12,380 bases of DNA from Puniceicoccales bacterium (GTDB lineage: Bacteria; Verrucomicrobiota; Verrucomicrobiae; Opitutales; LL51). Positions 1-4,860 of the stretch are shown in pieces. The stretch spans positions 1-12,380 of the forward strand of contig JAIRLG010000033.1 of the NCBI GenBank assembly GCA_031259625.1, read 5' to 3'. Position 1 is the stretch's first letter. The number at the start of each line of letters is the position of its first letter. Below the pieces are notes generated by a model. The model worked only from the letters and a program-made list of their open reading frames with translations, searched no databases and was not told the DNA's origin. Position numbers and translations under genes: made by a program.

Positions 1-1
1 G

Positions 2-1951
2 GACTGGCTCCGGCGCGACCTGCAGGCCATCGGCCTTCGGCCGATCAACGACGTCGTCGACCTCACGAACTGGATCCTCTTCGACTCCGGCCAGCCGCTC
101 CACGCCTTCGATGCCGATACGGTGCGAGGTGACCGCCTCCAGGTCCTGCCGGCCCGGAAAGGAGAGCGTATCCGTACCCTCGACGGGCAGGAACGCCCGC
201 TCGGGGAAGGGACGCTGGTCATCGCCGATGGGGACTCCGCCCTGTCCATCGCCGGCATCATGGGGGGCGCATCCTCCGCCATCCGGCCGGACACCCGTCA
301 CATTTTCCTCGAAAGCGCCTATTTTCATCCGGCCAGCATCCGGCGCAGCAGCCAAGCACTCGACCTGCGCAGCGACAGTTCCCACCGCTTCGAGCGCGAC
401 ATCGACCCGGGCCGGACGCTCGCCGCCGGCCAGGGGGCCGTGCGGATGATCCTCCAGGTCTGCGGCGGAACGCTCAAGGGCTGCCGCGTCCTGGGCCAGC
501 CCCCACGCCGGAGGCGGGTCATCGAACTGACGCCCTCCTGGGTGGCGGAGCGCTGCGGCTGTCCCCTGGCCCCCGAGGACGTGGCCGAAAATCTGACGGC
601 GCTCGGCTACGGGGTCGACCGGGCCCAGCAGCCCTGGAGGGTAGAAGTGCCCAGCTGCCGCGCCGATGTGCGGCGTCCCATCGACCTGGTGGAGGAATTT
701 TTGAGGATCTACGGCAATGAAAAAATTCCCCTCTCGCCGCCTTCGGCCACCGTTCCCCATCGGGAAGATGCCGCCGCCGCCCTCTACTGCCGCGAAGTGG
801 CCGACTACCTCTGCCACCGCGGCGCCGTCGAGGGCATCCACACCTCCTTCCGCTCCGAAGCGGAAACAGGCTTCTGGGAGAAAAACTCCCAGGCACTCCG
901 CATTGAAAACCGCTCCGAAGCGGCAGCGGGCTTGGGGGAGAAAGATCTCCCAATGGACTGCCAGGGCCCGTCGGCCCCCTCGGCGGAGCCGAAGGGGCCG
1001 ACTGAGGCGTTCCGGCGGAACGCCTCCCTTTGCGGAGCAAAGGGGGCCATGGCAGCGGCCCTGTCCGGAGCCGCAAAAATACTCCGGATCGAAAACCCCG
1101 GTGCGGAAAACCAGAGTCACCTGCGTCCTAGCCTTATCCCCGGGCTGCTGGATACGCTGACCCACAACCGGCAGAGCGGTCAGGAAATCCCAGGGCTCTT
1201 CGAGAACGGACACGTCTTCATCCCCCACGGGGGAAAATTGTGGGAGGTCCACTCGACAGCCTACGTTCAGGCGCTTGGCTTTCAGCGGCGGCACTGGGAA
1301 AAACTCCCGGCTCCCGGGCTGATGGAGCTCAAGGCCCTGGCCCTATCTCTGGCTTCCATCGCCCAGATTCCGGAGGAAATTCTCCTGGAAAGAGGAGCGG
1401 AACCGGGTGGCCTGTGGTCGGAGGAGAACAGCTGGCACTGCGGAGACCTTTGGGGGAAAAACTACCGCCTCCAGCTCGGCATCCTCGACCCGGCCGGCGG
1501 CCCCTGGGAATCACCCCATCCCATCGCCGCGGTGGAACTCTGCCTCCTACCTCGGCACTTTGAGCAGAAAAGCCGCGTCGAGCCGCGCTTCCGCCCCTTC
1601 GGCCTCTACCCCAGAGCCTCGCGGGACTTGGCCCTGCTGCTGGAGCGCTCCACACCGGCCGAAACCGTGCGCCGGGATGTGCTGCGGCTGGCCAGGCGCG
1701 CGGCGGGGCGGCACTTCGAAGTGGAGGAAGTGGAGATCTTCGACCTCCACGAGGGGGGAAATCTCCCGCCGGGGAAGAAGAGCCTCGCGCTGGCCATCGA
1801 TTTTCACTCCGAGCAGCGCACGCTCCGGGAATCGGAGGTGCAGCACGCCTTCGAGCTGCTCCAGCGCTTCATCCTCCGGGAAACCCCCTACGAAATCCGC
1901 TGCGACAAAGAGCATAACGCCGTCCTGCACGTGGCAGGAAGTCCCTCATGA
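2..1951 (+). CDS. pheT: Phenylalanine--tRNA ligase beta subunit, 5'-truncated by window
   Basis: The beta subunit of the (alpha-beta)2 phenylalanyl-tRNA synthetase charges tRNA-Phe in the cytoplasm together with PheS. The window opens inside the B3/B4 editing domain, where the reading frame gives RPINDVVDLTNW and GQPLHAFDAD, a hallmark of PheT. The B5 domain follows at about nt 515-730 (ending near LVEEFLRIYGNEKIP). The catalytic-like module comes next, including LRPSLIPGLLDTLTHN. The C-terminal ferredoxin-fold anticodon-binding domain is at about nt 1590-1945 (FRPFGLYPRASRDLALLLER). The frame stays open from base 2, so the true start is outside the window. Odd feature: relative to the family there is an extra block of 62 codons (nt 911-1096) in the catalytic-like module. 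It combines a duplicated 20-codon segment with a four-armed palindromic element. The TGA stop overlaps an ATG (ATGA at 1948-1951) that looks like a vestigial start of the downstream transporter gene. Identification is secure. Confidence 0.97.
   Translation, partial: DWLRRDLQAIGLRPINDVVDLTNWILFDSGQPLHAFDADTVRGDRLQVLPARKGERIRTLDGQERPLGEGTLVIADGDSALSIAGIMGGASSAIRPDTRHIFLESAYFHPASIRRSSQALDLRSDSSHRFERDIDPGRTLAAGQGAVRMILQVCGGTLKGCRVLGQPPRRRRVIELTPSWVAERCGCPLAPEDVAENLTALGYGVDRAQQPWRVEVPSCRADVRRPIDLVEEFLRIYGNEKIPLSPPSATVPHREDAAAALYCREVADYLCHRGAVEGIHTSFRSEAETGFWEKNSQALRIENRSEAAAGLGEKDLPMDCQGPSAPSAEPKGPTEAFRRNASLCGAKGAMAAALSGAAKILRIENPGAENQSHLRPSLIPGLLDTLTHNRQSGQEIPGLFENGHVFIPHGGKLWEVHSTAYVQALGFQRRHWEKLPAPGLMELKALALSLASIAQIPEEILLERGAEPGGLWSEENSWHCGDLWGKNYRLQLGILDPAGGPWESPHPIAAVELCLLPRHFEQKSRVEPRFRPFGLYPRASRDLALLLERSTPAETVRRDVLRLARRAAGRHFEVEEVEIFDLHEGGNLPPGKKSLALAIDFHSEQRTLRESEVQHAFELLQRFILRETPYEIRCDKEHNAVLHVAGSPS
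851..951 (+). repeat. 60-bp tandem duplication inside pheT
   Basis: The segment at 851-890 recurs at 911-951 with an offset of exactly 60 bp (20 codons). Both copies begin CGCTCCGAAGCGG and continue with a GGCTT...GGGAGAAA...CTCCC stretch. The encoded copies start RSEAETGFWEKN and RSEAAAGLGEKD, and LRIEN follows at the end of copy 1 (ending nt 910). LRIEN appears again at the end of the inserted block (ending nt 1096). Each copy also contains two small hairpins (CCGCT-CCGA-AGCGG and a GGGAG/CTCCC stem). The simplest reading is a frame-preserving duplication whose second copy was then split by the element at 958-1055. Confidence 0.85.
958..1055 (-). repeat. Four-armed palindromic element, copy 1 (inside pheT)
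   Basis: Closing stem P1 is 958-969 with 1044-1055 (12 bp, one mismatch, 964/1049). Inside lie three adjacent hairpins. P4 is 970-984/988-1002 (15 bp, one C/A mismatch, loop GGA). P3 is 1004-1013/1017-1026 (10 bp perfect, loop GGC). P2 is 1027-1033/1037-1043 (7 bp perfect, loop GGA). Only one base (1003) is unpaired at the junction. The strand is given as minus because the arms run P4-P3-P2 on the + strand, the reverse of the copy at 2067. It is read through in frame by pheT. Sequence is unlike the other copies, but the architecture is the same. Confidence 0.85.
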
Positions 1952-2007
1952 AGACGGAGGAGCTTAGCATAGGGGCAAAAGAGGAGCATGAAGTGAAAGA
2001 GGAGCAT
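1916..2007 (+). repeat. Direct repeat copy A: pheT 3' end plus vestigial transporter start
   Basis: This stretch matches 2247-2338 without gaps at an offset of 331 bp (about 67 of 92 bases identical by eye). It covers the last codons of pheT, ending NAVLHVAGSPS-stop. It then covers an ATG-initiated peptide, MKTEELSIGAKEEHEVKEEH, which parallels the first residues of the MFS transporter. The ATGA overlap at 1948-1951 and an AGGA at 1936-1939 suggest the transporter once started here, directly coupled to pheT. The frame continues only as an unrelated 121-codon ORF through the element at 2067-2168, ending at 2313. I regard that ORF as a remnant and not a gene. Confidence 0.8.
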
Positions 2008-2066
2008 TTCCCCTCCGGTGATGGGCCCGTCGGTCGCCGGGACAAGAGACCGAGGGGTGGGTTTTT

Positions 2067-2168
2067 CTGGCCGGCTTTCGATTCCTACGGAATCGGCGGC
2101 CCGCTCCGCGGGCCGCGCAGGGGGGCGAGAAAAAAGCATTTTTCTCGCCCTCCTGGAAAGCCGGCCAG
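2067..2168 (+). repeat. Four-armed palindromic element, copy 2 (pheT-MFS spacer)
   Basis: P1 is 2067-2079 paired with 2156-2168 (13 bp, perfect; CTGGCCGGCTTTC and its complement). P2 is 2080-2085/2089-2094 (GATTCC-TAC-GGAATC). P3 is 2096-2104/2108-2116 (9 bp perfect, loop TCC). P4 is 2119-2134/2139-2154 (16 bp, one G-T wobble at 2122/2151, loop of four). Unpaired junction bases are 2095, 2117-2118 and 2155. The arm order P2-P3-P4 on the + strand defines the forward orientation used here. Confidence 0.9.
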
Positions 2169-2200
2169 CAAAAAAACAACCACTCGGCAAAAAAACAGCC
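2168..2200 (+). repeat. 19-bp tandem duplication with A7 tracts
   Basis: GCAAAAAAACAACC (2168-2181) recurs as GCAAAAAAACAGCC (2187-2200) at an offset of 19 bp with one mismatch. It sits directly on the 3' edge of the four-armed element. Confidence 0.6.
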
Positions 2201-2246
2201 AACTTCTCATCGACGGACAGCTTGGCTCGTGTGGTCGGCTAAGCCC

Positions 2247-2338
2247 AACGCCACCCTGCATCCAAAAGGCAGTCCCTCATGAAAACGGAAGAGACCAGCA
2301 CGGGAGCAACTGAGCGGCCTGGAGTGAAAGAGGAACAG
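2247..2338 (+). repeat. Direct repeat copy B: vestigial pheT tail plus real transporter start
   Basis: The second copy of the junction repeat, 331 bp downstream of copy A. Bases 2247-2282 read NATLHPKGSPS-stop in the frame corresponding to the end of pheT, where pheT itself ends NAVLHVAGSPS-stop. The MFS start ATG at 2279 again overlaps this relict stop as ATGA. This shows that the duplicated unit spanned both the end of pheT and the start of the transporter. Confidence 0.8.
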
Positions 2339-3610
2339 CATTACCGCCGGCGGACGGCCTGGTGCATTTGGTTGGCTGCCGTCACGTTTTACGGCTACGA
2401 GTTCTTCGTGCGCGTCGCCCCGGGCAGCATGTTCCGGGAGATGCAGCGGAGCTACGGGGTCACGGCCGGGCTCTTCGGCCTCGCCTCCGGCGCCTACTAC
2501 TACATCTACGCCCCTATCCAAATCATCGCCGGCGCGCTTTTCGACCGCTTCGGCGGGAGAAGGGTACTCCTGCCGGCCAGCCTCTGCGTAGCGCTGGGCT
2601 GCGCCTGCGTCCTGCTGCCCCTACCCTCCCTGGGCCTCTTCGCCCTGGGGAGGCTGCTCATGGGCCTGGGTTCCGGCTTCGGCTTCATCGGGGTCATGTA
2701 CCTGGCCACCGTATGGTTTCCCAGGAGCAAGCTATCCCTCATCTCCGGCCTGACCACCGCCCTGGGCTTTTTGGGCGCCATCCTGACCCTACGGCACATT
2801 CCACGGCTCGTCGAGCGCATCGGCTGGCACTCCTGCTGGCTCGGTGCCGGCGTTTTCGGCCTGCTGTTGACCGGTCTGCTGGGCATCGCCCTTCCCCGCT
2901 CGCCCCGCCCGGGAACGGAGCGGCCGGAGGCCCCTTTCCGGAAGGAAGGGGAATCGAAGGAAGGAAGATCCTTTCTCACGGGACTCTGGCAGGTGCTGAA
3001 AAATCCCCAGACCTGGGTCATCGGCGGCATCGCCGGTGTGCTCTACGCCACGCCGACCGTTTTTGGCGACCTGTGGGGGACAGCCTATTTCCAGAGCGTC
3101 GCCCAGCTGTCCCCCGAGAATGCCGGCCAGAGTGTGGCTATGCTCTACCTCGGCTGGTTCCTCGGCGCCCCGTTCTTCGGCTGGCTCTCGGACAGAACCC
3201 GGAGGAAAAAGATATTCCTCCAGCTGGCCACCCTGCTCTGCGGCTTACTGCTGTGCCTCTTCCTCTACGGCAATACTTCCCTAAACACCCTGCGGATTTT
3301 GCTCCTGCTCATCGGCTTTTTCGGAACCCCCCAGGTCGCCTGCTTCACGGCCTCCATCGAAAGCAATCCTAACCACGCCAGCGGCAGCGCAGTGGCGGTG
3401 GTTAACATGCTCCTCATGCTCCTGGGAGGACTCACGCAGCCCCTGGTGGGATGGCTCGTCGATGGCTTATCCTCCGGCATCGGGCCCCCTACCGGGATGG
3501 CCGGCGCCCGGGAGCTCCGCCTCGCCCTCGGCCTCCTGCCCCTCCTCAGCTTTCTCGGATTCATCCTGTGCTTCTTCTACGACGAGAAGGCCGAGCAGCG
3601 GCATCCCTAG
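2279..3610 (+). CDS. Major facilitator superfamily transporter, 12 TM, substrate unknown
   Basis: A 443-residue inner-membrane protein with about twelve hydrophobic segments in two six-helix halves. The halves are separated by a charged loop around residues 205-235. The loop after TM2 carries the MFS motif A signature DRFGGRR (residues 89-95), and the equivalent position in the second half has SDRTRRKK (near residue 305). FVRVAPGSMFREM before TM2 and the ASGAYYYIYAPIQI segment resemble the MFS_1 group of small-solute porters. Nothing visible assigns the substrate. The ATG at 2279 is chosen because the first 20 codons match the vestigial copy after pheT. The ribosome-binding site is weak here, whereas the vestigial copy has a better AGGA. 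Probably transcribed with pheT originally. The stop TAG is at 3608-3610. MFS assignment is strong. Confidence 0.93.
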   Translation: MKTEETSTGATERPGVKEEQHYRRRTAWCIWLAAVTFYGYEFFVRVAPGSMFREMQRSYGVTAGLFGLASGAYYYIYAPIQIIAGALFDRFGGRRVLLPASLCVALGCACVLLPLPSLGLFALGRLLMGLGSGFGFIGVMYLATVWFPRSKLSLISGLTTALGFLGAILTLRHIPRLVERIGWHSCWLGAGVFGLLLTGLLGIALPRSPRPGTERPEAPFRKEGESKEGRSFLTGLWQVLKNPQTWVIGGIAGVLYATPTVFGDLWGTAYFQSVAQLSPENAGQSVAMLYLGWFLGAPFFGWLSDRTRRKKIFLQLATLLCGLLLCLFLYGNTSLNTLRILLLLIGFFGTPQVACFTASIESNPNHASGSAVAVVNMLLMLLGGLTQPLVGWLVDGLSSGIGPPTGMAGARELRLALGLLPLLSFLGFILCFFYDEKAEQRHP

Positions 3611-3738
3611 AAAGCATTCAATGGCCAAGAAAGCTTTCGATGGCAAAATCTCTAGAGAGCTATTCCTGGAAAGCTTTCGATCGCCCCACCCGCAGAGAGC
3701 TTTTGACGGCCCCATTGGCCAAAAAGCTTTCGATTGCC
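3611..3738 (+). repeat. Cluster of degenerate AAAGCTTTCGATGGCC repeats
   Basis: At least five copies of a ~16-bp unit lie between the transporter and the next ORF. They are at 3611-3626 (AAAGCATTCAATGGCC), 3630-3644, 3670-3685, 3696-3711 (AGAGCTTTTGACGGCC) and 3723-3738 (AAAGCTTTCGATTGCC). A weaker sixth is near 3656. The core GAAAGCTTTC is itself a palindrome, and spacing is irregular (about 19-40 bp). No coding function is evident. The ORF that runs through it from within the MFS gene is judged spurious. The units could be protein-binding sites or the debris of repeated slippage. Confidence 0.6.
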
Positions 3739-3773
3739 AGATGGCCAAAGGGCCCTATCCTTCTCCCCTAAAA

Positions 3774-3780
3774 AAAGGGA
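3774..3780 (+). promoter_or_regulatory. Ribosome binding site for ORF at 3786
   Basis: A purine-rich AAAGGGA lies five bases before the ATG at 3786. It favours that start over any upstream start in the same open frame. Confidence 0.4.
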
Positions 3781-3785
3781 TAAAG

Positions 3786-4262
3786 ATGTATCGGAACTTC
3801 AGGCTTCTCTCGGCACTTCGAAACCTCAAGCCCCCCGCGGCACTCCAAAACTTCAGGCTCCTCTCGGCGCTGCTGGCCGGCCTAATCCTCGGTCACCCCA
3901 GCCCCGAAGCCGCCGCCCGCCCACACAAATCCCCACCGCAGCCCCCCGCTCCCGGGAGCGCGCCGGTCTTTTCCTGCTCCGAGCATTCCCATTTCCGGCG
4001 CTCTCGGCCCAATTCCCAACACTCCCAGCCCCAACAGACCAGCTCCTCCCTCGCTTTCCGCAAATACGCCCGCCGCTACGCCCCCTTCGACCCCTCCGGT
4101 GCCCGACCGGCTCCGGCCCAATTCCGCGGCCATACGGCTAATCCTCCTTCCTCGGCCCTCCCAAAATCCCTGAACCTCCAGCGGCTCAACCGGCCCTTTT
4201 CGCGTCCCGGGCAGCGGTCCGGCCAGTCCATCCCCACCCTGTCCGCCGGAATAAGTCCCTAG
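3786..4262 (+). CDS. Hypothetical exported Pro/Ser-rich protein (158 aa)
   Basis: I do not recognise this protein. The ATG at 3786 has a good ribosome-binding site. The first 45 residues look like a signal peptide: basic start MYRNFR, a hydrophobic run LLSALLAGLILG, then a small-residue stretch PSPEAAA before RPH. The rest is low complexity, rich in Pro, Ser, Gln and Arg (for example KYARRYAPFDPSG at about residues 91-103), with no domain seen. Codon third positions are mostly C or G, as in the neighbouring genes. The N-terminal region contains three 9-residue repeats. Against it: the region is GC-rich and other frames are also open for long distances, so the ORF could be chance. If real, it would be a small secreted or periplasmic protein. 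Confidence 0.4.
   Translation: MYRNFRLLSALRNLKPPAALQNFRLLSALLAGLILGHPSPEAAARPHKSPPQPPAPGSAPVFSCSEHSHFRRSRPNSQHSQPQQTSSSLAFRKYARRYAPFDPSGARPAPAQFRGHTANPPSSALPKSLNLQRLNRPFSRPGQRSGQSIPTLSAGISP
3795..3875 (+). repeat. Three tandem 27-bp repeats in the signal-peptide region
   Basis: Units 3795-3821, 3822-3848 and 3849-3875 encode NFRLLSALR, NLKPPAALQ and NFRLLSALL. Units 1 and 3 are nearly identical (21 of the first 23 bases). Unit 2 is more diverged but keeps AAC at its start and the GGCACT block. The period of nine codons keeps the frame, which mildly supports the ORF being translated. Confidence 0.7.
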
Positions 4263-4292
4263 GTTTTTCTGTCCTTGGCCTTTTTCCTATCC

Positions 4293-4402
4293 TTGGGGCC
4301 GCCTTTGCGTGAGGAGCAGGGAAAGGAACTTTCCCCGTTCCTCACGCGGCGCCCGCGCGCGGCGCGGGCGCCGGGGCCCTTAGGGCCCAAAGGCGGCCCC
4401 AA
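4293..4402 (-). repeat. Four-armed palindromic element, copy 3
   Basis: P1 is 4293-4306 with 4389-4402 (14 bp perfect; TTGGGGCCGCCTTT and its complement). P4 is 4307-4325/4329-4347 (19 bp, one G-T wobble 4316/4338, one A/C mismatch 4318/4336, loop GAA). P3 is 4348-4358/4362-4372 (11 bp perfect, loop GCG). P2 is 4374-4379/4383-4388 (GGGCCC-TTA-GGGCCC). Only base 4373 is unpaired at the junction. Reverse orientation relative to 2067. P2 is GGGCCC here and GATTCC/GGAATC in three other copies, so both strands of the stem changed together. Confidence 0.88.
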
Positions 4403-4459
4403 ACCCGACTGTTGCCAAGGTCCATCCTTGTCCATCGGTACCCACAGAAACTCCGGTAT

Positions 4460-4484
4460 CGCTGTCTTTGGATTCCGTCGGAAC
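4460..4484 (+). repeat. Truncated four-armed element (P1 arm and P2 only)
   Basis: CGCTGTCTTTGGATTCCGT at 4460-4478 repeats 4509-4527 exactly. The match continues over 25 bases with one difference (C4479 versus T4528), at a 49-bp offset. It contains the left closing arm and the P2 hairpin of the element at 4506. No P3, P4 or right closing arm follows, so it is a fragment or an aborted duplication. Confidence 0.7.
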
Positions 4485-4505
4485 GTCCCCTTAGCTTAGG
4501 TTTTC

Positions 4506-4609
4506 GGCCGCTGTCTTTGGATTCCGTTGGAATCCGCCCGCGGCGCGGGCCGCAAAGGGCGAAAAAGAAAAATTCTTTTTCTCTTTCGCCCCTTGCAAAG
4601 ACAGCGGCC
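4506..4609 (+). repeat. Four-armed palindromic element, copy 4
   Basis: P1 is 4506-4519 with 4596-4609 (14 bp perfect; GGCCGCTGTCTTTG and its complement). P2 is 4520-4525/4529-4534 (GATTCC-GTT-GGAATC). P3 is 4536-4541/4545-4550 (6 bp perfect, loop GGC). P4 is 4553-4572/4576-4595 (20 bp, two A/C mismatches at 4556/4592 and 4565/4583, loop TTC). Forward orientation, as at 2067. P4 is A/T-rich here and GC-rich in other copies. Confidence 0.9.
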
Positions 4610-4650
4610 CCGGCGAAGCGACTTGCCCCCATCCACCCCCAGTGACAGAA

Positions 4651-4806
4651 TTCACAGCCATAGAGCCCCTCCACAGCGACGATGGAGTTCACCCTAATTT
4701 CTTCACCACAATGGAATCCTCTATAGCAACGGAATCCACCCTTAATCCCTCCACAGCCACAGAACCTCTCCACAGCGACGGGATACTCCACAGCGACGGA
4801 AAAATA
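4651..4806 (+). repeat. Degenerate 18-bp repeat array upstream of mutL
   Basis: About nine units of roughly TCCACAGCGACGGAATCC lie in tandem, some partial. The clearest are at 4671, 4699-4716, 4717-4734, 4751, 4769 and 4787. The frame that leads into mutL is open across the array and reads as hexapeptide-like units such as SIATES, STATEP, LHSDGI and LHSDGK. The array ends about 55 bp before the conserved mutL start. It may be untranslated, or a lineage-specific N-terminal extension. Confidence 0.6.
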
Positions 4807-4860
4807 GAGCTTTCCGTTCCGGCCAGATGTTTAGGCTGGATTTCCCCCATTCTCAGCACC

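Larger units (their letters stand above)
1952..2278. other. Gene-free spacer between pheT and MFS gene
   Basis: This 327-bp stretch holds no convincing gene. It contains the vestigial transporter start (from 1948), the four-armed element at 2067-2168 and a 19-bp tandem duplication at 2168-2200. It ends with the second copy of the pheT/MFS junction (from 2247). No clear promoter or U-tailed terminator was seen. Confidence 0.7.
4263..4860. other. Gene-free, repeat-dense region upstream of mutL
   Basis: This 598-bp stretch has no gene I can support. It holds, in order: two four-armed elements in opposite orientation (4293-4402 and 4506-4609), a truncated copy between them (4460-4484) and an 18-bp repeat array (4651-4806). 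About 55 bp of unremarkable sequence then precede the mutL start. No clear promoter boxes were found, although a promoter for the mutL gene run is expected here. Confidence 0.6.

Noticed and set aside
2067..2168. tRNA-like cloverleaf
   Set aside because: Arms have 3-4 base loops, a 13-bp closing stem and a 16-bp arm. There is no 7-base anticodon loop, T-loop or CCA end, so it is not a tRNA.
1948..2313. 121-codon ORF starting with ATG overlapping the pheT stop
   Set aside because: Only its first ~20 codons resemble a real gene start (a duplicated MFS start). The rest runs through the palindromic element and into the MFS gene in another frame.
3611..3738. CRISPR-like array
   Set aside because: Units are only ~16 bp, degenerate and irregularly spaced, with no constant-length spacers and no cas genes.
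3462..3785. 5' part of the long open frame ending at 4262
   Set aside because: It starts inside the MFS gene in another frame and crosses the short-repeat cluster. A ribosome-binding site supports starting at 3786 instead.
3734..4141. Alternative ORF of 135 codons in another frame
   Set aside because: No ribosome-binding site or signal features, composition typical of a GC-rich shadow frame, and it overlaps the better candidate at 3786.
4342..4791. Minus-strand 149-codon ORF covering the mutL upstream region
   Set aside because: It is composed of the reverse strand of repeats and palindromic elements. No recognisable protein and no plausible start context.
4642..4860. Upstream extension of mutL to the GTG at 4642
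   Set aside because: MutL proteins begin just before LANQIAAGEV, matching ATG 4861. The upstream part is an 18-bp repeat array. Kept only as a finding.
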